Source of the DNA: VAZQ01 sp045811525
GTDB lineage: Bacteria; Pseudomonadota; Alphaproteobacteria; Rhizobiales; Xanthobacteraceae
Direction of reading: 5' to 3'
Assembly: GCA_045811525.1 (NCBI GenBank)
Contig: JBJMTV010000037.1
Span: forward strand, 1-64,000
Length of the DNA stretch: 64,000 bases
A model generated the notes under the pieces. It was not told where the DNA came from. It saw nothing but the letters and a program-made list of their open reading frames with translations, and made no database searches. The position numbers and the translations under genes were made by a program. Of the stretch, positions 43,366 to 53,043 are shown piece by piece (position 1 is the stretch's first letter; each line of letters begins with the position of its first letter).

Positions 43366-44859
43366 ATGAAGATGGTAAAGAGTCTTCTCCTCGGTAGCGC
43401 CGCGGGACTGGTGGCGGTTGCTGGGGCGCAGGCGGCGGACATGCCGGTGAAGTCAATACAGTAAGTGAAGATTTGCACGCTGTACGGGGACGGCTTCTAT
43501 TATGTGCCGGGCACCAACACTTGCATCAAGCTTGGCGGCTATCTGCGTGTCCAGCTCGACTGGAACGCCGGCGGCGGCGGCGTGCCGGACGGCACGTTCA
43601 ACCAGACGACGCAGGCGATGTATGACCGGGTGCGCACCAACGACGTGGACTACCGCGTCCGTACTGCGTTTTCGGTCGACGTACGCGATCAGACGGAATG
43701 GGGCACCCTGCGCTCCTACTTCCGCATCGGCATCCAGCAGTCGACCCCTGGCGATGCGCCTGGCGGTGCGGTGTTCTGGGATCGCGCCTTCATCCAGTGG
43801 GCGGGCTTCACGGTAGGTAAGGCGCAGTCCTTCTACGACACCGTCACGTACGGGGGTGCCTACAGCTACAACAACGTGCGCACGGTGTCGGACACCGGTG
43901 CATCGGGGTGGAACGTGTGGGCTTATACCGCCAATTTCGGCAACGGCTTCTCCGGCACGCTTTCGCTGGAAGACCCGAACCGCAACCGCTCGGTCATTGA
44001 CAACACGGTGGTGGGATTTGCCGCATTTCCGGGAGCGCTGACGGTCGATTGCGCTTTCGGCACCTCGGGGGCCGCAGGCGTGGCCTGCGCCAACACTGGC
44101 AACGGCATGCGAATGCCCGACGTGGTGCTGCAGCTGCGCCTCGATCAGGCCTGGGGCTATATCGCGGCTTCCGGCGCCATTCACGACGTGGCCGGTGCCT
44201 ATTACGCCACGCCGAACAACGTCAACAATGGCCATCCGCCGGACAAGAAGGGCTGGGCGGCCAGCGTCGGTGCGCTGTTCAACCTGCCGGGCGGCGACAA
44301 ATTTGGTGTCAATGCCCAATACTCGGTTGGCGCGGCGGGCTACGGCTCGGCGATCGGCCAGGTCTGGTCGATCCTCAACCCGGGCAGAAATGCCGGATGG
44401 GGCTTCCAAGCCGATGGTGTGTTCACCACGGGTGGCGATATCGAGCTCACCACGGTCTGGAACGCGATCGCCTTCTACGAGCACGTGTGGAACGCGCGCT
44501 GGAAGACCAGCTTCTTCGGCGGCTACGTCATGACCGACTACAGCGCCACTGCCACCCGGCTGATCAACCCAGTTGCGGTTTGCGGCGGACTTGCGGCTGC
44601 ACCCTTTGCCGGTGTCACTCCGCTTGCGGGGAACAGCTGCAACCCGGACTTCAGCTTCTACCAGGTGGGTACACGGACGCAGTTCAACCCGCATCCGAAC
44701 CTCGATATCGGTCTCGAGGTCCTCTACACCCACCTGAACACGGCCTACAAAGGCGCCGCTACTGTCGTGCCCGGCCTGCCGCAGAACCCGGTCACCCGGC
44801 TCGAGGACCAGGACGTGTGGTCGGCGTTCTTCCGCTGGCAGCGCAACTTCTACCCATGA
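43366..44859 (+). pseudogene. Porin_2-type outer membrane porin with one in-frame stop codon
   Basis: From the ATG at 43366 the product begins MKMVKSLLLGSAAGLVAVAG with cleavage after AQA. Residue 33 is a TAA stop (43462-43464), after which the frame stays open to the end (465 codons). In rhizobial porins this position is Tyr (QYVKIC), so a single base change of TAC or TAT would create it. Downstream are VKICTLYGDGFYYVPG, CIKLGGYLR, alternating beta strands and the terminal NFYP. Possible readings: a genuine nonsense mutation, readthrough, or a sequencing error. A restart at GTG 43465 would lack a signal peptide. Confidence 0.85.
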
Positions 44860-44894
44860 TCGCCTGATTCGATCCTGGCACGAACGACCTCCAG

Positions 44895-44933
44895 CAATCC
44901 CCGGCGGGCATACCCGCCGGGGATTGTGCTTTT
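44895..44933 (+). terminator. rho-independent-type terminator after the porin
   Basis: CAATCCCCGGCGGG (44895-44908) pairs perfectly with CCCGCCGGGGATTG (44913-44926) around a CATA loop, followed by TGCTTTT. It lies between the porin and the convergent hydrolase gene and may serve both. Confidence 0.85.
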
Positions 44934-44946
44934 ACGGCGTGCTATG

Positions 44947-45813
44947 TCAGCGAACAGTAGCGATGAACGTGGCGACGGCAGAAAGGGTTGTTGGAACTGC
45001 CAAGTGCGGGGCGTGGCCTTCGTCGGCCACTTCGATCACCTCGAGATCGGTGCGCCGGGCGCGCATGGCCTCCACTGTCGCCGAAGACAAAATGTCGGAA
45101 TTGGCGCCGCGAATCACCATGAGCGGCACCCGGGCTAGCGCATCAAACTCCTTCCACAACGGCGCGAGTGGACGGCCGGCGTCGACACCCTTGAGGGCGG
45201 TTGTGAGCCGTGCGTCGTAATTGGCAACGATCCTTCCGTCGGATTCGTTGAAAGTGCGCCGGGCAAATGACACCCAATCGTCATCGCTCAATTTCGGAAA
45301 ATGGGCTGCGAAAAGCCGTCGCAGAATATCGGCGCCCTCATGCATGCTGGCGGGCTGCGGGAGCTTGCCGACATAGCTCTTGATTCGCATCAAGCCTTCC
45401 ATCTCGATCACCGGCCCGATGTCGTTGAGCACACAGCCGGCGATCGCGCGCGGACGAGCTGCCGCCATCAGCATGGTCACGATGCCGCCGCGCGACGTGC
45501 CGATGAACACGGCGCGGGCGATCTCGAGCGCGGTCAGGACTGCGAGGACGTCGGCAAGCTCGACCTGCAGGTTGTAGTTCGCCGGATTTGCATCGTATTC
45601 GGATCGACCACGACCACGTGCATCGATCGCTATCACGCAGCGGTCGTTCGCTAAATGCAGGGCAAGCTCTTCGAAGTCGGCTACCGTTCGGGCGAGGCCG
45701 GGGAGGCAAACCACGGGCACTGCGTCGCCCGGTCGCGGTCCGTAGCGGCGCACGTGCAGCCGCAGTCCGTCCGGTGCGGTTATGAAGGTGCTGGAGGCGG
45801 CTGTACCGGTCAT
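44947..45813 (-). CDS. alpha/beta hydrolase
   Basis: The product has 288 residues. The oxyanion region is VVCLPGLARTVADF, the nucleophile elbow is GTSRGG (Ser at about 100), an acid candidate is in MVIRGANSDILS, and the catalytic His is in VADEGHAPHL. There is no signal peptide. The family includes esterases, haloperoxidase-like enzymes and C-C hydrolases; the substrate is unknown. It is convergent with the porin and divergent from the TPR-methyltransferase gene, 83 bases from its ATG. Confidence 0.85.
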   Translation of the reverse strand: MTGTAASSTFITAPDGLRLHVRRYGPRPGDAVPVVCLPGLARTVADFEELALHLANDRCVIAIDARGRGRSEYDANPANYNLQVELADVLAVLTALEIARAVFIGTSRGGIVTMLMAAARPRAIAGCVLNDIGPVIEMEGLMRIKSYVGKLPQPASMHEGADILRRLFAAHFPKLSDDDWVSFARRTFNESDGRIVANYDARLTTALKGVDAGRPLAPLWKEFDALARVPLMVIRGANSDILSSATVEAMRARRTDLEVIEVADEGHAPHLAVPTTLSAVATFIATVR

Positions 45814-45896
45814 TTCTCTCTCGGTTGCTGCTTCATCGGTGCTCCAGCAACAGGCTATAAAGCGGTCCTACTGCACGATCCCGAGGGACATTGGAA

Positions 45897-48314
45897 ATGG
45901 GGGCGTCCACCGCCGCTACGCTGCAGGAGGCCGTCCGCCTGCACGGAGAGGCTGCACTGAGCGAGGCGGCAAGCCGGTTCCGTGAAGTCCTGCAAAGCGA
46001 GCCCGAGCAGGCCCTTGCACTCTACCATCTTGCGGTCATCAGCTGCCAGCAAGGCGAATTGAGCCAAGGCGTGGACCTGGTACGCCGCTCGCTTGTCAGC
46101 GATCCGCACCAACCGCGCGCCCATAATCTCCTCGGGATGGTGCTGGCGCGGGGGGGAAGGCAGCAGGAAGCGCTCGGCAGCTTTGAGGCGGCAATCAACG
46201 AGCAGCCCGGTTTTGCCGAAGCACATGGCAACCGCGCGAGCGCGCTCATGGAGCTTGGGCGGGTGGAGGAGGCGATCGACGGTTTCGAACGCGCGGTTGC
46301 CCTTGCGCCGGACTCTGCCGGTGACTTGCTCAACCTCGGCACGGCGCAGCATCGCGCGGGCCGACACGACGACGCGCTTGCCAGTTACGATCGCGTGTTG
46401 ACGCTGCAGCCCGGCTTTGCTCCGGCGCACTGCAATCGGGCCAATGTGCTCTTCCACATCGGTCGTCACGCCGACGCGCTCGCCGGCTATGACCACGCTC
46501 TTGCGATCGAGCGCCGCTACCCCGAGGCGCTGCGCGGACGCGGCATGACTCTGATTCGGCTGGGCCGCGTAGAGGGGGCATTGGCGAATTTCGAGGAAGC
46601 ATTGGCGCTTGCTCGCTCCGAGTCGGGTGCGTTGCGACAACTGGTCCAGGCGCTTGTGGCCGAAGGTGCGGTCCCGGCGGCGCTCACCCTCGCCACACGG
46701 GCGCTGACGGCCGCCGAAACTAGCGAGCACAAGGCGCTGTTCGTAGCCTGCGTGCGCAATCGCAAGTTCAAGCTCGATCCCGGGGGTGTGCGGGATCACT
46801 TGGCGCGAGCGCTCAGGGACGGCTGGGATCGCCCGACCGATCTCGCAGTGCCTGCAGCGAGCCTCGTCAAGCTCAATCCTGCCATCAGGGACGCCTGCTC
46901 GCGCGCAGTGAGCGCTTGGCCAAGACGGCTGGTCCTCGACGATCTATCCGGACGGCTGCGGGCGATCGGAGAAGATGAGCTGCTGCACGCTTTGTTGCAG
47001 AACGGGCCGGTGTGTGACGTCGAGCTTGAGCGCTGCCTCACCGGCCTGCGCTCGATCTTCCTTGAAGCGGCTGGCGAAGGACCTGCTGCCCCCGCCGAAG
47101 ATGGCCTGCTGCGGTTTTGCTGCATGCTGGCCCGGCAATGCTTCATCAACGAGTACGTGTTCGACGCCACAGCTTTAGAGCTGGAAACGGTTGCGCAGAT
47201 GCGCCGCAGCGTCGTCCAAGCAATAGCGTCTGGGCAAACCATTCCTGTATTGTGGCTCATAGCCGTAGCGTCTTATGAGCCGCTTCATTTTTTGCCCGGA
47301 GCCCAGAAGCTGCTGCAGCACTCCTGGTCGCCGTCCGTGGCGACGCTGGTTGACCAGCAGGTGCGCGAGCCGGCTGATGAGCAACACCTGCGCGAGACCA
47401 TCCCTCGCTTGACCGCCGTGACCGACCCGGTTTCGCTCAAGGTGAGGCAGCACTATGAGGACAATCCGTATCCGCGGTGGGTAAAGCCGGGACCCGCTCC
47501 GCAGCCTCTTTCCCTAGGCCAGTATTTCGGCAGTACCTACAAATCGGTGCCCGCAGCGAGGCAAGCCGAGACAGTCGACATCCTGGTTGCGGGTTGCGGC
47601 ACCGGACAGAACCTCGTCGACACCGCTCGTGAGTTTAAGGCCGCCCAGGTCCTGGCGATCGACCTCAGCTCGGCGAGTGTCGCCTTTGCCAAACGGCAGG
47701 CATCGGCGCTCGGACTGGGCAATATCGAATTTGCCGTGGCCGATATTGCTCAGCTCACAACGTTAAAGCGCAGCTTCGACATCATCGAAGCCACTGGCGT
47801 GCTGCACCACATGGCTGATCCTTGGCAGGGGTGGCGAAACCTCGTGGCGATGTTACGCGAGGGCGGCTTCATGCGCGTCGGCCTCTACAGCAAGCTGGCG
47901 CGCGCCGACGTCAATGCAGCCCGGGCTTTCGTGGCGGGGCGCGCAAATCCGCCCACTCTCGAGTTCATTCGCCGGAGTCGACAGGACCTCCTGGCTCTTG
48001 CCGACGACGAGCCCGCAAGGCGCGTCGCTGCCTATCTTGATTTTTTCACCACCAGCGAATGCCGTGACATGCTCTTCCATGTGCAAGAGCACCAGATGAC
48101 GCTCCTTGAGATTGCGGCGTTTCTCGCGGAACAGCGCTTGCAGTTCGTCTCGTTCATCTTGGATCCTGCAGCGATGCAGGGCTTCCGCAGCCGGTACCCT
48201 GCGCTTGCTGATGAGCGCGACCTTTCGCTGTGGGACGCGTTCGAGAACGATAATCCGACCACTTTTGCGGGAATGTACCAGTTTTGGGTCCGTAAACCCG
48301 GCTCAGAGGAATGA
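45897..48314 (+). CDS. TPR-repeat protein fused to a SAM-dependent methyltransferase
   Basis: The product has 805 residues. Residues about 10-240 form at least six tetratricopeptide repeats (for example PRAHNLLGMVLARGGRQQEALGSF in part). A helical middle region follows to about 515. YEDNPYPRWVKP then introduces a class I methyltransferase domain (SAM motif DILVAGCGTGQN near 560, ATGVLHHMADPW near 630). Fusions of this type occur in rhizobia and are suspected to modify proteins or surface glycans; the target is unknown. The ATG at 45897 is taken over an in-frame TTG two codons upstream. Confidence 0.85.
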   Translation: MGASTAATLQEAVRLHGEAALSEAASRFREVLQSEPEQALALYHLAVISCQQGELSQGVDLVRRSLVSDPHQPRAHNLLGMVLARGGRQQEALGSFEAAINEQPGFAEAHGNRASALMELGRVEEAIDGFERAVALAPDSAGDLLNLGTAQHRAGRHDDALASYDRVLTLQPGFAPAHCNRANVLFHIGRHADALAGYDHALAIERRYPEALRGRGMTLIRLGRVEGALANFEEALALARSESGALRQLVQALVAEGAVPAALTLATRALTAAETSEHKALFVACVRNRKFKLDPGGVRDHLARALRDGWDRPTDLAVPAASLVKLNPAIRDACSRAVSAWPRRLVLDDLSGRLRAIGEDELLHALLQNGPVCDVELERCLTGLRSIFLEAAGEGPAAPAEDGLLRFCCMLARQCFINEYVFDATALELETVAQMRRSVVQAIASGQTIPVLWLIAVASYEPLHFLPGAQKLLQHSWSPSVATLVDQQVREPADEQHLRETIPRLTAVTDPVSLKVRQHYEDNPYPRWVKPGPAPQPLSLGQYFGSTYKSVPAARQAETVDILVAGCGTGQNLVDTAREFKAAQVLAIDLSSASVAFAKRQASALGLGNIEFAVADIAQLTTLKRSFDIIEATGVLHHMADPWQGWRNLVAMLREGGFMRVGLYSKLARADVNAARAFVAGRANPPTLEFIRRSRQDLLALADDEPARRVAAYLDFFTTSECRDMLFHVQEHQMTLLEIAAFLAEQRLQFVSFILDPAAMQGFRSRYPALADERDLSLWDAFENDNPTTFAGMYQFWVRKPGSEE

Positions 48315-48375
48315 GGGAGGCTCTCGCTTGGCTGCGCTCACCAGCAGCCTGGCCTTGTCGCTAGGGCCCCGAGCT

Positions 48376-50628
48376 TCAGTTCTCTGACCTGCCGCGCCGC
48401 AAATCAGCTTCGATCATGAGCTTGGAGCCGCCGCCGAAGCGCACGCGGTAGACCTGCAAGTTCTCGAGGACGCGCTGCACGTAATTCCGAGTCTCGGAGA
48501 AAGGAATAAGCTCCACCCAATCGATCGGATCCACAGCGGCGTCACGAGGGTCGCCGTAGCGTGCGATCCACTCGCGCACGCGTCCGCGGCCGGCATTATA
48601 GCCGGCAAAGGTCAGGATGTAAGAGCGGCGGTAATCCGCATAGAGGTCGCCGAGCTCGGCTGCGCCGAGCTGCACGTTGTAACTCTGGTCACTGAGCAGC
48701 CGTTTCTCGTCGTAGGGAGCACTGAACTTCCTTGCGACATAGCGGCCCGCCGCCGGAGTCACCTGCATCAGTCCCATCGCGCGCGCGCTGGAGACCGTGC
48801 GCGGATTGAAGGTGCTTTCCTGTCGTGCGATGGCGTAGACCACGGCAGGCTCGATTGCCGGGCCGATGCTGCGATAGTCGGGGATTCCGACAGTCGGGAA
48901 CGCGTAATGCTCCAGCGGCAATCCGCGGCCGAGGGCCGCTTTGCCTAGCAGCAGCATGGCCCGGGCATCCTTGTTGCGCTCGGCGACATCCCCGAGGGCT
49001 GCAAGCGCCACAGCATCGCTCGAGCGTTCGCCGAGATCAGCCAGGGAGCCGGCAATGAGGTCGCGTTCACCTAGCTCGTAGAGGATCTCGAAGGCGCGTA
49101 CGAGCTCAAGCCGCGCGATGGTGTCATGGCGATCAGCCCCGGGCTCGGGCCGCTTGCGCAGGACGAGGTCCTTGTAACCCAGCCGTGCCCGCGCGATCTG
49201 GCCATAATACGCGGTCGGGTAGCGGGCCGCCGCCTCATATTGCGCGCGCGCATCGTTCTGCCTGCCGAGCGCCTCGAGGGCACGGCCCTGCCAATAACCG
49301 GCCCGCCCGAGAGTGATAGGATTGCTGATGCCTTGAGCGATTTTTGCGAAATGTCCCAGAGCCGTGCCTGGATCCTTTAGAAAGCGCAGCGCAATCCAGC
49401 CGGCGGTGAACTGCGACTCGCCGCGATAGTTTTCGCGGGCCGGCAACTCGGCGGCGGTTACCACGTGGTAGGCCGTTTTTGGATCACCGAGGTCGAGCAA
49501 TTTGCGGGCAATGAGCCGCCGCTCGATCCACCACTGGTCGGCATCAATGGCCTGCCTCGTATCCTTCGGCGCTGAAAGCATCAGTGCCGCAGCCTCTGCA
49601 ATCTTCTCCTCACGGCGCAACAGCTGCACGCGGCTAAAGATCATGCCGATGTCACGGCCTGCCTCGCCAGCGGGAACCGCCTCCAGCAACGCGGCTGCAT
49701 TCGGCGCCTTCTTGATCACGGCCGCGCGAGCCGTCGCGATCGCCACGGCACTGCCGCCAGCGCGGTTAGCAGCGCGCAAAGCGCCGTCCACGTCCTCGGC
49801 ATAGAGGCGCATATCCATGCGCGCCTTGTGGTCGCCAGGTGTGATCAGCTCGCCGAACACATCGAGCGCTACCGCCTCGAGGTCGCTCGCGAAGTTGTCG
49901 TAGCGCCAAGCCTCGCGCACCAGCGCTTGAGCACCGGCCCGGTCGCCTTGCAGGAGGAGGGCGCGGGCAAGTGCGAAGCGTCCCTTGGCCGTGGTGGGTC
50001 GGTCCTTGCCGAAGAATGCGCGTACCACAGGCGGATCGGGTCGGTCCGACCATAGCGTCGCCTCGGCGCGGCGGCGCAGCAGCGCAATGGCGGGCCAGCT
50101 CGGATTTTCAGCAATGAATGCGAGATATCGGCTGAGCTCAATGCTGTCGGTCTCCTCACTGCGCAGGATCATCCATTCGACCAGCTTGCGCGTGACCGGG
50201 TCGTTCAGTGTTTTTTGCAGCTCGAGCGCTTGCGCCGGCTTGCCCTTGCGCACGGCGTCGATCGCTTCTTTGGCGGCCACCGCCTCGGCGGGCGGGAGGG
50301 ACGGACCCGGTGCGGCTACGAAGGCAGCCGAGGTGCTGGGCGTGCTCCCCGAAGGCTTGTCGCGGGAGCTGGGATTCGCCGTAGTGCTTTTGAGCTTCCC
50401 TTTACCAGCTGTGCTCTCTTTTACCTTGTCCTTCGTGGGTGCCTTTGCTTTTGCTTTGCTGCTGCTTGTGGCGGCATCTTTGTCAGTCGTAGCAGATTGG
50501 GTGGAGGGGCTTTCTGCCTTCTTTGCCGCGCCCACTGCAGGCAAGGGCAGTGCCCAAGCGGACACGAGCCCGGCCAATCCGGCCAGCACGAGTGCCCACG
50601 AATTTGGTGTGGAAGACCTGTGCTTCAC
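48376..50628 (-). CDS. slt: soluble lytic murein transglycosylase (Slt type)
   Basis: This periplasmic enzyme cleaves peptidoglycan to give anhydromuropeptides. The product of 750 residues from the GTG at 50628 has a signal peptide (LVLAGLAGLVSAWALPLPAVGA). A Lys/Ser/Thr-rich linker follows, then a superhelical U-domain and a C-terminal SLT domain with the catalytic Glu in AIARQESTFNP, then GLMQVTPAAG and NVQLGAAELGDLYADY. Upstream in-frame sequence to 50865 lacks signal-peptide features. It is divergent from dapA. Its products feed NagZ. Confidence 0.92.
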   Translation of the reverse strand: MKHRSSTPNSWALVLAGLAGLVSAWALPLPAVGAAKKAESPSTQSATTDKDAATSSSKAKAKAPTKDKVKESTAGKGKLKSTTANPSSRDKPSGSTPSTSAAFVAAPGPSLPPAEAVAAKEAIDAVRKGKPAQALELQKTLNDPVTRKLVEWMILRSEETDSIELSRYLAFIAENPSWPAIALLRRRAEATLWSDRPDPPVVRAFFGKDRPTTAKGRFALARALLLQGDRAGAQALVREAWRYDNFASDLEAVALDVFGELITPGDHKARMDMRLYAEDVDGALRAANRAGGSAVAIATARAAVIKKAPNAAALLEAVPAGEAGRDIGMIFSRVQLLRREEKIAEAAALMLSAPKDTRQAIDADQWWIERRLIARKLLDLGDPKTAYHVVTAAELPARENYRGESQFTAGWIALRFLKDPGTALGHFAKIAQGISNPITLGRAGYWQGRALEALGRQNDARAQYEAAARYPTAYYGQIARARLGYKDLVLRKRPEPGADRHDTIARLELVRAFEILYELGERDLIAGSLADLGERSSDAVALAALGDVAERNKDARAMLLLGKAALGRGLPLEHYAFPTVGIPDYRSIGPAIEPAVVYAIARQESTFNPRTVSSARAMGLMQVTPAAGRYVARKFSAPYDEKRLLSDQSYNVQLGAAELGDLYADYRRSYILTFAGYNAGRGRVREWIARYGDPRDAAVDPIDWVELIPFSETRNYVQRVLENLQVYRVRFGGGSKLMIEADLRRGRSEN

Positions 50629-50867
50629 GCTGGTTCCTGGTTCCGGTCTGGCCGGCGCTGAATTGTTATTCGGTTGATAAGATTGAGGAAGTGCTAATTG
50701 CCAGCATCGGCGCGGACCTCGGCGAAAAGGCGGCGGCGAGGCCAGGGGGGCCTTCCGCCTGATCCCCCTTCCCGTTAACAATGCTGTGACTGCTTTTGTT
50801 GCGTGAAGCACACCACGGCTCCCGGTGGCATGCCAGGCCCGAGGTCCACTTTCAGAGGATCGCAATC

Positions 50868-51758
50868 ATGACTGCCAAGACGAGCTTCCGCGGCTCGTTC
50901 ACCGCGCTTGTCACACCTTTTTCCAACGGCTCGATCGACGAAAGGGCGCTTCGCGAGCTCGTGGACTGGCAGATCGGCGAGGGTACCGACGGGCTCGTGC
51001 CCGTTGGCACTACTGGTGAAAGTCCGACGCTGTCGCACGATGAACATCGTCATGTGGTCGAGTGGTGCATCGACCAGTGCAAGGGCCGCGTGCCCGTGGT
51101 CGCCGGCGCAGGATCGAACTCCACGAAGGAGGCGATCGCACTCTCGGAGCACGCGCAAGAGGCCGGGGCCGACGCTGTCCTGGTGGTCACGCCCTATTAC
51201 AACAAGCCCACCCAAGAGGGGCTCTATCAGCACTTCAAGGCGATCAACGACGCCGTCGATATTCCCATCATCATCTACAACATTCCGGCGCGGTCAGTGA
51301 TTGACATGTCAGTCGACACAATGAAGCGATTGTTTGCGCTGGAGCAGGTCGCGGGTGTGAAGGACGCAACGGCGAATGTGGTGCGCGTCTCACAGCAGAA
51401 GGCCGCCATGGGCGAGGGGTTCAACCAGCTCTCCGGAGAGGACGCCACGGCCTTGGGCTTCATGGCGCATGGCGGTCACGGTTGCATCTCGGTCACATCA
51501 AACGTGGCCCCGCGGCTTTGCGCCGAATTCCAGGATGCCTGCCAGCGCGGCGATTACCGCGTAGCCTTGCAGCTACACGACAAGCTCATGCCGCTGCATA
51601 CGGCATTGTTCATCGAGACGAACCCCGCGCCGGCGAAATATGCCTTGTCTGTGCTCGGCAAGTGCGCCGAAACGGTGCGGTTGCCGATGGTACCGCTCGC
51701 CGAAAGGACCAAGGCCGCCGTACGCGAAGCAATGGTTCACGCCGGACTGAGCAACTAG
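50868..51758 (+). CDS. dapA: 4-hydroxy-tetrahydrodipicolinate synthase
   Basis: This enzyme commits aspartate semialdehyde and pyruvate to lysine and diaminopimelate synthesis. The product of 296 residues is the family length. It has the TALVTPFSNGSIDERAL start and GTTGESPTLSHDEH motif. The catalytic Tyr is in VVTPYYNKPTQEG and the Schiff-base Lys is in VAGVKDATANV. The ATG at 50868 is chosen by family alignment; an upstream frame to 50796 is not conserved. smpB follows beyond mscL, as in related genomes. Confidence 0.95.
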   Translation: MTAKTSFRGSFTALVTPFSNGSIDERALRELVDWQIGEGTDGLVPVGTTGESPTLSHDEHRHVVEWCIDQCKGRVPVVAGAGSNSTKEAIALSEHAQEAGADAVLVVTPYYNKPTQEGLYQHFKAINDAVDIPIIIYNIPARSVIDMSVDTMKRLFALEQVAGVKDATANVVRVSQQKAAMGEGFNQLSGEDATALGFMAHGGHGCISVTSNVAPRLCAEFQDACQRGDYRVALQLHDKLMPLHTALFIETNPAPAKYALSVLGKCAETVRLPMVPLAERTKAAVREAMVHAGLSN

Positions 51759-51868
51759 GCTCGCATCGGGTGATCTTTTTGGATCCTGCTTGCTGACCTG
51801 ACGCAGGCTTGTGGCCGTCGCAGCAATCCGCCTCTCGATTGCAAAACGTCACATGTTTGGAGGGAGAC

Positions 51869-52291
51869 ATGCTCGGCGAATTCAAGAAATTTGCCATGCG
51901 CGGCAACGTCGTTGACTTGGCGATCGGCGTTGTCATCGGCGCAGCCTTCGGCGCGATCGTCAACTCCCTCGTGGCCGACCTCTTGATGCCGATCATCGGC
52001 GCGCTCACTGGCGGTTTAGACTTCTCGAACTATTTCATCCCCTTGTCGCCGAAAGTTACCGCTGATTCGTTGGTCGAGGCGAAAAAGCAAGGTGCTGTGC
52101 TGGCGTGGGGAAGCTTCCTGACGTTTCTCATCAACTTCGTCATTATCGCCTGGGTTCTGTTCCTGGTTGTCAAGCTCATGAACCGCATGGTTCGGGCTGA
52201 GCCGGCAAAAGCCCCCGCCGTGACGAAACAGGAAGAACTGCTGGCGGAGATACGCGATCTGCTCAAGGCTCGGGGTACCTTGGCAGCCTGA
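51869..52291 (+). CDS. mscL: large-conductance mechanosensitive channel
   Basis: MscL is a homopentameric inner-membrane channel that relieves turgor on osmotic down-shock. The product of 140 residues starts MLGEFKKFAMRGNVVDLAIG. The first span VVIGAAFGAIVNSLVADLLMP and second span FLTFLINFVIIAWVLFLVVK follow, then a charged C-terminal helix. A strong GGAGGGA ribosome site supports the ATG at 51869. It stands between dapA and smpB. Confidence 0.96.
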   Translation: MLGEFKKFAMRGNVVDLAIGVVIGAAFGAIVNSLVADLLMPIIGALTGGLDFSNYFIPLSPKVTADSLVEAKKQGAVLAWGSFLTFLINFVIIAWVLFLVVKLMNRMVRAEPAKAPAVTKQEELLAEIRDLLKARGTLAA

Positions 52292-52331
52292 GTGGCATAC
52301 GCATTCTGGGAGCAGTTGCGAAGGGCAGAGG

Positions 52332-52814
52332 ATGATTGGCGGAATGGCTGCAAGGACGGACAATGATCGGATCGTCGCGCAGAACCGCAAAGCGCGTTTC
52401 AACTACCTCATCGACGAGACATTCGAAGCCGGCATTGCTCTGACCGGGTCGGAGGTAAAATCGTTGCGGCTTGGCAAAGCGACCATCGCGGAATCCTATG
52501 CCGATGCTCGGCAGGGGGAAATCTGGCTGGTCAATGCCACTATCCCGGAATATCTGCAGGCTGGGCGTTTCAACCATCCTCCGAAGCGGCTGCGCAAGCT
52601 GCTTTTGCACCGCCGGCAGATCAACAGGCTCGTGGGGGCAGTCGAGCGCGAGGGCATGACCCTCGTACCGCTGAAGCTCTATTTCAATGGAAAGGGACGC
52701 GCCAAGATCGAGCTGGCCCTTGCACGGGGCAAGAAGCTGCACGACAAGCGGGAAACCGAAAAGAAGCGGAGCTGGGAGCGCGAGCGCGGTCGGCTGATGC
52801 GCGCCAAAGGTTGA
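52332..52814 (+). CDS. smpB: SsrA-binding protein
   Basis: SmpB binds tmRNA and rescues stalled ribosomes. The product of 160 residues contains the conserved ALTGSEVKSLRLGKATIAESY and GRAKIELALARGKKLHDKRETEK, with the basic tail ending RGRLMRAKG. An ATG four codons downstream (52344) is an alternative start. In related genomes smpB is followed directly by the uracil-DNA glycosylase and NYN genes; here the pqq operon intervenes. Confidence 0.96.
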   Translation: MIGGMAARTDNDRIVAQNRKARFNYLIDETFEAGIALTGSEVKSLRLGKATIAESYADARQGEIWLVNATIPEYLQAGRFNHPPKRLRKLLLHRRQINRLVGAVEREGMTLVPLKLYFNGKGRAKIELALARGKKLHDKRETEKKRSWERERGRLMRAKG

Positions 52815-52931
52815 GCTCGGGGATATTGGCCTGTGATCCTTGCACTGCCGCGCTCTCCGCCCTAATCTAAACTGCGCGGATGAGAAGGCCGGACAAAAAG
52901 GCCGACGACGAGAAGCCTCAAGGAGAGAACG

Positions 52932-53009
52932 ATGGTCTGGACTACCCCCACTCTCGTGGAGATCTGCCTCGGCCTCGAGATCAACGGCTACCTGCCGGCC
53001 GAGCTGTAA
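52932..53009 (+). CDS. pqqA: PQQ precursor peptide PqqA
   Basis: The 25-residue peptide begins MVWTTPTLVEICLGLEINGY and contains the invariant Glu16 and Tyr20 in the E-x3-Y pattern that PqqE cross-links and that become the PQQ skeleton. AGGAGAG lies at 52920-52926 before the ATG. It is followed 34 bases later by pqqB, which together with pqqC, D and E confirms identity. Confidence 0.96.
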   Translation: MVWTTPTLVEICLGLEINGYLPAEL

Positions 53010-53043
53010 GCTCCCACTGCCTGCAACCGCGTCTCTTCGGTGA

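Noticed and set aside
43465..44859. Porin read as an intact gene from GTG 43465
   Set aside because: That start would remove the signal peptide, which is present in frame just upstream, so the product could not reach the outer membrane. The region is treated as an interrupted gene.
48376..50865. Longer lytic transglycosylase starting at 50865
   Set aside because: The extra 79 residues would place the signal peptide internally and overlap the likely dapA promoter; the GTG at 50628 starts directly before the signal sequence.
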